64,000 bases of DNA from Verrucomicrobiota bacterium (GTDB taxonomy: Bacteria; Verrucomicrobiota; Kiritimatiellia; UBA8416; JABMPJ01), in assembly GCA_018648805.1 (NCBI GenBank), contig JABGQM010000001.1, positions 6,056-70,055 of the forward strand. Reading direction: 5' to 3'. Both the position numbers and the translations under genes were made by a program. The notes under the pieces were generated by a model. The model worked only from the letters and a program-made list of their open reading frames with translations, was not told the origin of the DNA and did no database searches. Each line of letters begins with the position of its first letter. Position 1 is the first letter of the stretch. Below, one piece after another: positions 1-8,653 of this stretch.

Positions 1-519
1 ACGCTATGGGTCTGTGACGGATTCAACCCCAAACAGAAAGGGATGTGGCGCAGCATCTCGTCGGCCTCAGTCTGGAACCATATCGCCGTGCTGTCCTATG
101 GCCGCGGCCGCAACCTGTGCGCCATCGACCTGCGCGACGGCCTGGCCGCCGCCGAGCGATGGCTCTGGAGACGGGACGATATGGGGGCCGATGTACCCAC
201 CCCCGTCACGCACGACGGCAAGGCCTACCTGCTCGACGACCGCGGCCGGATGATCTGCCTGGATATCATGAGCGGCAAAGAGCAGTGGTCCGCCGACGCC
301 GCGGGCGGCAAAGGCCGCTACTATGCCTCGCCGATCCTGGCTGGCAATAACCTCTACGGCATAAGCGAGAAAGGCGTGGTCGTGGTCGGCCAGATCAACG
401 GCCAGTCGGTCGTGACCTCAACCAACCACCTCAACGAGACGGTGATCTCCACGCCGGTACTGGTTGACGACCGGCTACTCATCCGGGGTGCCCAACACCT
501 CTTCTGTTTCGGAAAATAG
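1..519 (+). CDS. PQQ-binding-like beta-propeller protein, C-terminal part (5' end outside window)
   Basis: The frame is open from base 1 to the TAG at 517-519, so this is the C-terminal 172 residues of a longer protein. It contains blade-like repeats of the quinoprotein/BamB type: DGKAYLLDDRGRMICLDIMSG is followed by a second blade around YYASPILAGNNLYGISEKG and a third around STPVLVDDRLLIRGAQHLFCF. Each has the alternating small/hydrophobic strand pattern and the LxCLD..SG turn usual for this fold. No N-terminus is visible, so export cannot be judged, although relatives are usually secreted. In PVC bacteria such propellers are abundant and mostly have no assigned substrate. A second member of the family lies at 35609-36814. 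No cofactor-binding residues can be assigned from this fragment. Confidence 0.75.
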   Translation, partial: TLWVCDGFNPKQKGMWRSISSASVWNHIAVLSYGRGRNLCAIDLRDGLAAAERWLWRRDDMGADVPTPVTHDGKAYLLDDRGRMICLDIMSGKEQWSADAAGGKGRYYASPILAGNNLYGISEKGVVVVGQINGQSVVTSTNHLNETVISTPVLVDDRLLIRGAQHLFCFGK

Positions 520-525
520 GCGGTC

Positions 526-747
526 AAGCCTGACCTATTCATCAACCGAGACGGAAGCCATTTACAACACACTGGACGGAGTCGTTTTGACCACGGATTA
601 CACGGATAGAACGGATGGCGCCGGCTTCGCCGGCGGGTGGCGAAGCCACCCATCAGTGACATCCGTGTAATCCGTGGTCATTCCCATAAGCCGTTGTTTC
701 TTCGTGTGCTGTAGAAAAGTCTACGAGTTTGCGAATAATCCAGACTA
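526..747. repeat. Structured repeat element A (shared ends, nested hairpins)
   Basis: This 222-bp non-coding block fills the gap between the propeller gene and the MFS transporter gene. Its left end reads AGCCTGACCTATTCATCAAC (527-546) and its right end, read on the minus strand, TAGTCTGGATTATTCGCAAA. Both are near-identical to the ends of the element at 42123-42726. Inside is a perfect 19-bp inverted repeat (589-607 with 661-679, GACCACGGATTACACGGAT). It encloses two adjacent perfect 7-bp hairpins (619-635 and 635-651). The right end supplies the TAG stop codon of the MFS gene (745-747). No ORF in it looks real. It resembles a non-autonomous mobile or REP-type element; mobility is inferred. 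Confidence 0.7.
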
Positions 748-2373
748 CGCGGACTCACCATCATCCACCAGGTGCACCGGCTTGTAACCGCCGTGAGCCT
801 TGAACCAGATCATCATTGCCAGGAAGCCCAGGGCCATGGTGATAGGCAGAACCGAGGCGACACGCAATGTCTTGCGGCCTGAATTCTTGATTTCCTCCTG
901 CAGCGGCGCTTTACCTTCCTCAGGGAACTCGGGTTGCGCCATGATGGCATTCGCGTTGATGGAGGGGTACTTTACACCAAACAGAACCTTCTCCTGCACG
1001 ATCAGTTCCGGCTGGCCCTTCTCATCCGAGGTCCGCTGCGCGGCCTTCACCATCTCCACAACCGCCGGCTGCGCTTCGAGCACGGCATTGGCATCACAGC
1101 TATCCTGGACAGCGCCCAGAAAGGGAAAGCCAAAGATCCCCACCGTCAGCAACCCCATAGCCGACACCGTATTGAGGGTTAGCGCCCCGCCCTTGGGATA
1201 CTGCTCGGAGGTCAGCCCCAGCACAGCGGGCCAGTAGAAGGTTTGTCCAACGGCGTAGAAGACGAACGCCACGAAGATCAATACCCCGGTTGCCGCGGAG
1301 AGTGCAAACAGACCGATGATCGAGAAGACCGAACTGATCAGCAACAGGCCGAGAGGGCCCATACGCTTCAGCGGAATGCCCGCGAAGAAGCGCAGCACCA
1401 TCATGATCAGGGAGGAGAACGCCAGCGCCCAGCCGGCGTACTTACCCAGGGTCGGTCGCATCAGGTTCTGAATCCATCCGTCTGTGGCCAGCTCGGCGGT
1501 TGCCAGGGGCACCATCAGCAGACAGAGGAAGAAGAAGAGCCAGCGTCCCGCCGACTTGACAGCAAACCCGAAAGCGGCCCCGCCGACAGCACCGATCCCC
1601 AGGGCGGCCAGCAGTCGCGTATACTGACCCGTGGAGAAGAGCCCCATCTGGGTGTACAGTTCGTACCCGACAAAGGATATCGCCAGGAAGGCGCCCAGTC
1701 CGCCAAGCTCCTTGAGCATGTCCGTATACGGCACCTTGGCCTCGACCCGCTCATCCACAGGGAAGCGCTTGCACATCAGGTACATCACGCCATAGGCCAA
1801 CACCGGCAGCAGCATGATCACCCATGCGATCTTGGCGCCACCCCAGGTCTCAGCGTTCGAAAAGAAGGTCATATAGATGGCCGCTCCAGCGCCAACTCCG
1901 GCGGGCCAGGATGCATGCAGAATGGCCAGCCACTTGGTCTTCTCTTCGCGGTAAATGGAGGCAACCAGCGGATTGATCACGGCCTCCACAATACCATGGC
2001 CCAGACCGGCCAGGATACAGGCCCACCACATGGCGTTAAACGTGGATGCCGTGAAGGTCAACACGACTGAAATGGCCTGCAGGACAAAGGCGCACATCAT
2101 GGACGCCTTGTAGCCCACCTTGTCGACGATCAGGCTGAACAGGATCATCATGATGGCGATCGGCCAGAGGCCGGCACCAAAGAGCTTGCCGACTTCGGCG
2201 TCCAGCACGTTGTACTCCGCGCCCCACAGATGCGGCACCATGGCCCGGAACGCGAATCCCAGACCACACGCCATGAGGGAGAGAAAACTCGCCCAGAACA
2301 AGAGCGACCTGTCCCGCTTATTCAACCCGTGACGATCGACCGCTTCACCCGCCTGCACCTGATGCTCACCCAT
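745..2373 (-). CDS. MFS transporter
   Basis: A 542-residue polytopic membrane protein of the major facilitator superfamily. About 12 hydrophobic segments start at roughly residue 20 (LLFWASFLSLMACGLGFAF). Between the last two membrane segments lies a hydrophilic loop of roughly 70 residues (region QDSCDANAVLEAQ to NSGRKTLRVASV), which is unusual for a sugar MFS. The ATG at 2373 was chosen because GGGAGG lies 6 nt upstream; an upstream GTG at 2394 has no comparable site. It is the last gene of the minus-strand sugar island, 38 nt downstream of a ThuA gene, so uptake of a sugar or keto-sugar is likely. The substrate itself cannot be read from the sequence. A heptamer repeat array abuts its ribosome-binding site. 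Confidence 0.85.
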   Translation of the reverse strand: MGEHQVQAGEAVDRHGLNKRDRSLLFWASFLSLMACGLGFAFRAMVPHLWGAEYNVLDAEVGKLFGAGLWPIAIMMILFSLIVDKVGYKASMMCAFVLQAISVVLTFTASTFNAMWWACILAGLGHGIVEAVINPLVASIYREEKTKWLAILHASWPAGVGAGAAIYMTFFSNAETWGGAKIAWVIMLLPVLAYGVMYLMCKRFPVDERVEAKVPYTDMLKELGGLGAFLAISFVGYELYTQMGLFSTGQYTRLLAALGIGAVGGAAFGFAVKSAGRWLFFFLCLLMVPLATAELATDGWIQNLMRPTLGKYAGWALAFSSLIMMVLRFFAGIPLKRMGPLGLLLISSVFSIIGLFALSAATGVLIFVAFVFYAVGQTFYWPAVLGLTSEQYPKGGALTLNTVSAMGLLTVGIFGFPFLGAVQDSCDANAVLEAQPAVVEMVKAAQRTSDEKGQPELIVQEKVLFGVKYPSINANAIMAQPEFPEEGKAPLQEEIKNSGRKTLRVASVLPITMALGFLAMMIWFKAHGGYKPVHLVDDGESA

Positions 2374-2382
2374 TACATGCCT

Positions 2383-2427
2383 CCCACTGCCCACTGCTTA
2401 CTGCTCACTGCTCACTGCCCCTCACTG
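2383..2427. repeat. Heptanucleotide tandem array (GCAGTGA-like)
   Basis: On the minus strand this reads as successive 7-mers GCAGTGA, GCAGTGA, GCAGTAA, GCAGTGG, GCAGTGG directly before the ribosome-binding site of the MFS gene. The stop codon TGA of the upstream ThuA gene (2412-2414) is part of one of the 7-mers. Similar arrays occur at 25846-25902 and 40114-40148. Confidence 0.8.
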
Positions 2428-3278
2428 GGCTTGTCGTCCACCTTTAAATCACCGAGAGCGTACTGAATGCCGGCCAGGTAATGCGCCACGACCGCTTTGT
2501 TCCAGTAGACGTCGTTGTTATGCCCCAGCGAACAATAGAAAACGCGCCCCTTGCCAAAGCGCTTGATCCAGGCAATGGCGTTGTCCTTGTCGGCCCGCTT
2601 CTGCCCCTTGCGGCCGGCCGTGGCTGGATGCTCCATGTTGAGACTCAGCAGTACGCGGTGTGTCGTGCGCGAGTAGCTGCCCTTGATCTGGTAGATCTCA
2701 TCCTTGATCTCAAAACCTTTGCCGCCGAAAGAGGCGTTCAGAGGATGATCCGGTTCGTCCAGCTTGACACCCCACGTGCCGCCGGCGGTCCAGGGATGGC
2801 CGTCGAACATGCCCCCCATCATCTCGGCCGCTTCGGGAAAATCGTAGAAGTTATCGGAGGCCGCATGAATACCGATGACGCCCTTGCCCGCGCGCACAAA
2901 ATCGATCAGGGCGCTCTTCTGCGCCTCGGTCTCAAACTTCAGCCGGGTCGTGTTGTTGAACAGTATGGCGTCATACGACGCGAGCGTCTTGGCGTCAAAG
3001 CTACTCATCTGGTCGCTGAAGGTGGCCTCGAAACTGCCGCTGGCCGGACCGAGCAGCTCCAGCATCTTGTTGCAGAGAGGAATGCAGCGGTGCTTGAACC
3101 CGTCGCAACGATAGATCACCAGGATCTTACGTGGGGCTTCCGGTTTCACACACGTGAGCCCGGCGACGGCCTCGCCAAGCTTAGCCTCCTGCTCCGGTGA
3201 CACGCCGCCCTTCTGAGCCAGAGCAGACGACGACACAACCAGAAGCATGACAGTCATCAACCCAACAAGACGCATCAT
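2412..3278 (-). CDS. Secreted ThuA-like domain protein (1)
   Basis: A 288-residue protein with a Sec signal peptide (MMRLVGLMTVMLLVVSSSALAQ) and a ThuA-like domain of class I glutamine-amidotransferase-like fold from about residue 45. Characteristic stretches are ILVIYRCDGFKH, YDAILFNNTTRLKF, GKGVIGIHAASDNFYDFPE, FDGHPWTAGGTW and GRVFYCSLGHNNDVYW. The family name comes from the thuAB genes of Rhizobiaceae, which act with a Gfo/Idh/MocA dehydrogenase in 3-keto-trehalose formation; the exact reaction of secreted homologues is unsettled. The ATG at 3278 follows AGGGAGA with good spacing and gives a clean signal peptide; an earlier in-frame ATG at 3305 would spoil it. It follows the HEAT-DUF1080 gene by 10 nt and precedes the MFS gene, so co-transcription is likely. 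Its stop lies inside a heptamer array. Confidence 0.85.
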   Translation of the reverse strand: MMRLVGLMTVMLLVVSSSALAQKGGVSPEQEAKLGEAVAGLTCVKPEAPRKILVIYRCDGFKHRCIPLCNKMLELLGPASGSFEATFSDQMSSFDAKTLASYDAILFNNTTRLKFETEAQKSALIDFVRAGKGVIGIHAASDNFYDFPEAAEMMGGMFDGHPWTAGGTWGVKLDEPDHPLNASFGGKGFEIKDEIYQIKGSYSRTTHRVLLSLNMEHPATAGRKGQKRADKDNAIAWIKRFGKGRVFYCSLGHNNDVYWNKAVVAHYLAGIQYALGDLKVDDKPSEGQ

Positions 3279-3288
3279 ACCATTCTCC

Positions 3289-6200
3289 CTAATTCGCCTG
3301 TTCATCCAGGTGATCCGATCCGTTCGTTCCAGAGAGAACGACAGTATTCGTCTGGGTCAGAGCTGTCAAGGCTTCCACAGCTGCCGGGGGGCACTCTTTG
3401 ACCCATATAGTGCGGTAGTGAACCGGGTTGCCGTGATCCTGAAGATGGAGCCCCTTCGGGTTCTTCTCGTCACGCGTCGAGCTGGCACCCGTGGGGCCCC
3501 GCACTTCCTGGTCCTCATGGATCAGCACGCCGTTGTGACGCACCGTCATGCGGGCGGAGGTCAGTTTCTTTCCCGCGCCATCGAAGGTCGGTGCCGTGAA
3601 GGCAATATCGTAGCTCTGCCACTGCCAGGGCGGTGCGCACATGTTGACACGCGGCGGGCCCACCTTGTAGATGCCACCACACTCGTTGTCGCGCCCCTCC
3701 AGGCCATAACTGTCGAGAATCTGCACCTCATACATGCCCTGCAGGTAGACCCCGCTGTTGCCGCGCCTCTGTCCGCGCTGGGCAGGCTGCAGAGGCGTCC
3801 GGAACTCGAGGTGGACCTCGTGATCCCCCTCGAACACCCGCTTTGAAAAGAGGTTGCCGCTCTTCCGGGTAACGACCATGGCGCCATCCAGGAGCCTCCA
3901 CTGGCAGGGGGCTCCGTTCTGGTGCTGCCATGCCTCCGTGTTCGTGCCGTCGAAGAGCACGACGGCATCCGCGGGTGGACGCCTTGCCCAGCTCAGGAGA
4001 GAGCCGCTCTACTTTCGATAGCCGGAACGTGCCCGTGCGCTTGCCGCTCACGGTGCCGCTGAAGCCGTTGGTCGCCACCGTTCCCTCCCAGCGCGTCTCA
4101 TCGGCGGTGGCCACCAGCGCGATCCCCTTCGCGCCGGTAGTGCCCGTGAGTACGGCCAGGGGCGCCACCCGCTTATCAAACTCCGGCAGCAGGTTGGCCT
4201 GGTAAGCGCCATTGCCCAGGTCAATCACCTGGGCCACGACCGGCTGCTGCTTGCCATCGAGCGTCAGCTCCCCCTGCCAGTCGCCCGCAAAGGGTGCGAC
4301 CTCGTCGAGCAGCTGCATGGCACGCTCGACCTGCGGGAGGTCGCTGGCGGGATCCGCTACGATGGTGTTCAGCGTCTGGATGATACCGGCGGGAACGTTG
4401 TGTTGCTTTGTGAAGTGCTCCACCTTGTTGAGCAGCGACAGGCGCGCTTCGGCCGCCACGGCGGGATCCGCCACGTAGGCGCGTACCAGCGGCACAAAGG
4501 CTGCCTCTTGCCACGGATTAGCCGCGGCGATAATGAGGCGTTTTTCCTCGGGACGCGTTGCCAGCGCCTGGGCCTTGGTGAGGATATCAAGACACGTCGC
4601 CTGCTTACGCTCCTTGCCTCCCTGGCTGATATAGCCACGCAGCGCCAGGAGTCGGCTCTTCGTATCGGTATCGCTGCGCGCCACCTTCAGAAGGTCGCCG
4701 TACACGTGCTGCGGCTGCGACCAGGCGGCCAACGCTTTGACCGCCTTGTCATGCAAAACCTTGTTGTCGGAAGCCAGGGCGCTGCGCGCATAGACGAGCC
4801 CTTCGGCCGCGCCGCCTGCCGCCGCCAGATCAAGAATGAACAGCTTGCCGACCTCGTTCGCGGCATCGTAATACTTACCCACGTCCTCAATACAGGCATT
4901 CTTATCGGATGCCGACGCACTGACGGTCCGAACGCAGCCATACCCCATTCGCGCCGCCTTTTCGTCCTCAATCGAAAGGGTAAGTTGCATTAACGTATCC
5001 AGATCATCCACGCTGGCGATACGCCCCAGGGCCTCCCAGGCGGCCCGCTGGATCTGCCCGTCCGCCGAAGCCGTCAACCCCTTGAGCGTCGGCATCGCCT
5101 CCTTCACCGCGCGCCGCCCCAGCACCGCACAAGCGGCCGCCGCGGTCGTCTTGTCATCGAGCGCTGCGATCAACTGGGTATTCACGTCAGGATGGGTCAT
5201 GCGCACCAGAGCATCGAGCACCACCTCACGCTGATCGTCCGTCGCCTGCGACACCAGAAGCGCCGCCGTAGCGCCATCCCCCAATGCGGCCATGGCCCTG
5301 ATCGCCGCGTCTCTCACCGTGGCCATCTTGGACTCCACAAACGTCTCAATGGTCGTCAGCGCGGCGGGGTCGCCCCGCTTGGCCAGCAGGGCCATTAGGA
5401 CGCACTGTCGCCCGGCCGGGAGTTCGCTCAGGCACCCCGCCACGGCCTCGGTCAGGGTTGCCCCGCCATCGTGCGCGAGACTCGTCAGCACCACGTCACG
5501 CGGGTAAGACGCCTCGTCCTTGACGAGTTCCGCCACGAGAGGGGCCGCCCGGGACTCATCCACAAGGATCAAGCCACGCAGCGCCGCTCCACTGTGAGCG
5601 GCTGTTGGCGCGGTGATGTAAATCTCCTCCAACAGCTCTGCATCCTGGATGGCGTCGGCCACCATCAGCATGGCGTCGTAGCGTGCCGCCTGTATGGCCG
5701 TCCGGGCCGCAAGTGGCGCAGCAGGAACGGGCGTCTTCAGAATCGCTTTGCGGGCCCGCTTGCCGCCGAGTTTCCCGAGCGCGTGAAGCGCCGCCGTGGT
5801 CACAGCCGGGTTGTCGCTGCGGGCAGTGCGTGCGATCGGCTTGACCGCCTTCGCATCGCCCCGTGCCGCGAGACTGCCCATGATGCCGATCTTGAGAGGG
5901 TCCGGCGCCTTGTCGAGCGCCTCGGTGAGGGCCTTGCTCGCCGCGTCCGAGTCGGTCAGCCGTTCCAGCGTGAGCCGCGCGTAGTGCGACAGCGCCTCAT
6001 CGCACAACAGAGAGCCGAGCAGCGGTACGCTCTTTTCCGTGCCCACGCGCTGGAGCATGCGACAGGAGAACCGCTTTGCTTCAAGGGTTGAATGGGTTGA
6101 GCTGATCATCGCGATGAGTCGATCCTCAATCGCCCCCATCTCGCCAGCCGGCGTGTTGACGATCAGGTCGTTCACGGCCACAGGTGGAGAGGACCGCTCC

Positions 6201-6298
6201 GTACTTGAGGTGAACGTCGCCAGATCATCCCACACATCTGCCCCGGCCACCTGCCCGAGCACAGCACAAGCCATCACGATTGCCACATAGTTCTTCAT
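3289..6298 (-). pseudogene. HEAT-repeat / DUF1080 fusion protein gene with a frameshift
   Basis: The N-terminal frame starts at the ATG at 6298 (GAGGAG 8 nt upstream) and encodes a Sec signal peptide (MKNYVAIVMACAVLGQVAGA). About 700 residues of HEAT-like helical repeats follow (DAAIRAMAALGDGATAALL type), then a beta-rich linker. At LSPELGKA (about residue 773) the frame shifts. The DUF1080 (3-keto-disaccharide hydrolase, concanavalin-like) domain continues in another frame, PPADAVVLFDGTNTEAWQH, to the TAG at 3289. Dropping one base near 3979 restores one continuous protein of about 1,000 residues. Read without correction, the first frame runs on into nonsense to 3728. The DUF1080 half has no signal peptide and no real start of its own, so a separate gene is unlikely. 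A sequencing or assembly error is as likely as true decay, since both halves look otherwise intact. Confidence 0.8.
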
Positions 6299-6342
6299 AA
6301 ATTCTACTCCTCGCTACTCGCTCCTCACGACTCGCTACTTCT

Positions 6343-7572
6343 CTAAATCTGCCACGGGCCGCGCCGCGGACGGTCGACCAGGCGACTGGCCTCGGAATCA
6401 CCGATGAAATCTTCATTGACCGGATCCCACTTCAACGTGCGCTTGAGTTTCAAGGCGATGTTGCCGAGGTGACATACCGTCGCCGTACGGTGCGACCATT
6501 CCACATCCCGGAAGGGAGCCTCACGTGTTTTGACGCAGTGAATGAAGTCGCCCACGAGTGAGTTGGCGCCACCCGAATACCATCGCAGGCCGGGCGGGAC
6601 TTTCAAATCGCGCATACTGTTCTTATTAACGTCGCCGCCTTCGCAAACGTAGTTGGGCCCGCCTTGAACCTTCAGCGTCTGGCCTGTTGCAAAAACATAG
6701 GTCAACGGCTCTCCATCCTTGGGCGGGATGATCTCGCTGGGCCCCGTGTGATCCAGGCGCAGCCCGTGCAGGGCGCCGCCAAACTTATGGCCGCCCCAGT
6801 CGGTCATCATGCCGCCGGAGTAGTCCTCCCATGTCCGGAACCCCTTGCCGTTAAGACCGTAAGCTCTGGAACAGCGATACGGGTGATACGGCGCCCACGG
6901 CGCCGGTCCCAGCCAGAGATCCCAGTTGATGTCATCCGAAACCGGTTGCCCTGGAAGATAGCAGGGCCGCGGAGGCCCGCCGGGGCTGGCATTGGCCGAG
7001 AGAATCTTGCCAAACCGCCCACTGTTGGCGGCACAGGCCGCGCGGCCGAAATCCTCCAGGACCCTCTGGCTGCCACCCGCCGCAATGCGCCCGTAGCGTC
7101 GTGCTGCATCGACGATCTTGCGGCCTTCCGCGATGGTGAGGGTTAGCGGCTTCTCGCACATGACATCCTTACCCGCCTTGCAGGCATCCACCATCATCTG
7201 GGCATGCCAGTGGTCGGGCGGCGCGCAGAAGACCATGTCGATATCATCGCGCGCCAGGATCTCGCGATAGTCCTCGTAGGTGGCGCAATCCTGGTTGCGA
7301 TACTTCCCGTTCACCCGGTTCGCTGCGCCGGTCAGGTGGCTCTTCTGCACATCGTTGACCGCGACGACCTGGATGTCCGGGGAGTTAAGGAATGCTCCCA
7401 AAACACCGGTGCCACGATTGCCCATGCCGAGGCCGGCCATGACAATACGCTCACTGGCCGGCGGCACGCCGTTGGCGCCCAGCGCGTTCGAGGTAATGAT
7501 GTTGGGAAGCGCCACCGCGGCCGCACCGACGCTCTTTATGAAGGTACGCCTGCTCTGATTTGGAATGTTCAT
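6343..7572 (-). CDS. Tat-exported Gfo/Idh/MocA family oxidoreductase (1)
   Basis: A 409-residue NAD(P)-dependent oxidoreductase-type protein. The N-terminus is a Tat signal (SRRTFIK then a mild hydrophobic stretch, AAAVALPNIITSNALG). The Rossmann nucleotide loop is VMAGLGMGNRGTG (about residues 44-56) and the catalytic-lysine motif is intact, MCEKPLTLT. The C-terminal half carries the beta-sheet domain with MTDWGGHKFGGALHG, the region holding the usual active-site histidine. Family members oxidise or epimerise sugars, inositols and glycosides at a ring hydroxyl; Tat export means the cofactor is presumably bound tightly before export. It lies 44 nt upstream of the HEAT-DUF1080 gene and 325 nt downstream of a DUF1080 gene, consistent with keto-sugar chemistry. 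Confidence 0.88.
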   Translation of the reverse strand: MNIPNQSRRTFIKSVGAAAVALPNIITSNALGANGVPPASERIVMAGLGMGNRGTGVLGAFLNSPDIQVVAVNDVQKSHLTGAANRVNGKYRNQDCATYEDYREILARDDIDMVFCAPPDHWHAQMMVDACKAGKDVMCEKPLTLTIAEGRKIVDAARRYGRIAAGGSQRVLEDFGRAACAANSGRFGKILSANASPGGPPRPCYLPGQPVSDDINWDLWLGPAPWAPYHPYRCSRAYGLNGKGFRTWEDYSGGMMTDWGGHKFGGALHGLRLDHTGPSEIIPPKDGEPLTYVFATGQTLKVQGGPNYVCEGGDVNKNSMRDLKVPPGLRWYSGGANSLVGDFIHCVKTREAPFRDVEWSHRTATVCHLGNIALKLKRTLKWDPVNEDFIGDSEASRLVDRPRRGPWQI

Positions 7573-7897
7573 TCTGCTATCTGCTCCTCGTTCTGGATCC
7601 CGTTGGCCCTGTCCGAAAAGGTATTTCCGTCCAGGGAGCTTTCAATATCCAATATCCAACACTCAAATCCAATTTCCAAGGGGGGATCCTTTGTCGGACT
7701 ACACGCAACCTTCCGCAATTCCCGTGTGTATCGCTCGAAGTCTTTCCTTGGATATTGGATATTCGTTGCCATTCCCTTCGGTCATTGCTTTCGCTTCGCT
7801 CAAGCCTGTCTCCGCTTCGCTCCGGCTGTTGGACATTGGATATTCCCCCAATTCCAAGGGGTTTCAACTTCTCTAACCCTTTTCGGACGACCTCAAC
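7573..7897. repeat. Intergenic region with GGATATTGGATATT inverted repeats (copy 1)
   Basis: This 325-bp gap holds no convincing gene. It contains CAATATCCAATATCCAAC (7643-7660), then CTTGGATATTGGATATTC (7747-7764) and GTTGGACATTGGATATTC (7828-7845) in the opposite orientation, so the arms can pair. AATTCCAAGGGG after the last arm mirrors AATTTCCAAGGGG after the first. Two related palindromic elements lie at 28451-28592 and 31632-31757. Confidence 0.7.
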
Positions 7898-8638
7898 CTA
7901 GTCCAGCGGCTTAACCTTGATATTCCTGTAGTGGACCTCACTGCCGGGATCATGTGCCTGGATGGCAAACGTTCCCTCCGAGAGGCGCCGTCCCGGCCAC
8001 CCCGGAAAATCCACATCTTGCGCCTCGTTGTAGTCGGTGATCGTCTTGCCATCTATTTTCAGCACCACATGCGTGCCGCTGACGATAATCTCATAGTGAA
8101 ACCATGTGTTGTCCTTGGCGACCGGGCCCATGTTGTTAGCCGCCCCGTAAAGTCCGCCGGTCCGCTTGGGATCTTTGCCCGAGTTGTTGACCTGGGCTTC
8201 GTAGCCCTGGCGCGGCCACCCCTTAGCCTGAAACGCGGTGTGAAAATAGAGTCCGCTGTTCGCCTTGGGTTTGGTCAGGACGTCCGCCTTGAAATGGAAG
8301 TTCTTGAACCTGGCGGCCTTGACGGGACCCGCGTAGAACAGGTGTCCGCGTTTGCCTTTGACCACGAGGAGTCCATCCTTCACTGCGAAAGAGTCTTTGC
8401 TCTCAGCCGCCCGCCACGGCGCCAGAGTTTTCCCGTCGAAGAGCAGGTGCCAGCCATCACGGCGCTCGGCAGCGCTAAGGACGTTCTGAGGACGAGAGCT
8501 CTCACCCCATCCCGATGGCGAAACCTTGTCGTAATTCTCAAACACCTTGTCAAGCTGCTGAGCCGTGACAGGCCCGGCCGCTTGAACGGACCCAACCGTT
8601 GCCACCAGCAACGCCACCACCATAAAACGCTTCTTCAT
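7898..8638 (-). CDS. Secreted DUF1080 protein (3-keto-disaccharide hydrolase fold)
   Basis: A 246-residue protein with a Sec signal (MKKRFMVVALLVATVGSVQA) followed by one DUF1080/3keto-disac_hyd domain from about residue 60 (DGWHLLFDGKTLAPWR) to the end (GSEVHYRNIKVKPLD). Hallmarks are the FDGK.L..W opening, NSGLYFHTAF and YEAQVNNSGKD. The fold is a concanavalin-like jelly roll. Characterised members cleave 3-keto-glycosides produced by Gfo/Idh/MocA dehydrogenases. It starts 15 nt after such a dehydrogenase gene ends (8654) and is probably translated from the same message. The start follows GAGGGGG. Confidence 0.85.
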   Translation of the reverse strand: MKKRFMVVALLVATVGSVQAAGPVTAQQLDKVFENYDKVSPSGWGESSRPQNVLSAAERRDGWHLLFDGKTLAPWRAAESKDSFAVKDGLLVVKGKRGHLFYAGPVKAARFKNFHFKADVLTKPKANSGLYFHTAFQAKGWPRQGYEAQVNNSGKDPKRTGGLYGAANNMGPVAKDNTWFHYEIIVSGTHVVLKIDGKTITDYNEAQDVDFPGWPGRRLSEGTFAIQAHDPGSEVHYRNIKVKPLD

Positions 8639-8653
8639 ACGGCCCCCTCTGCT

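Noticed and set aside
2383-2427. CRISPR repeat array
   Set aside because: Unit length is 7 bp with no unique spacers; no cas genes in the window.
3289-3960. DUF1080 frame as an independent gene
   Set aside because: It begins directly at the domain core with a GTG, has no signal peptide or ribosome-binding site, and the matching linker lies in the other frame a few bases upstream.
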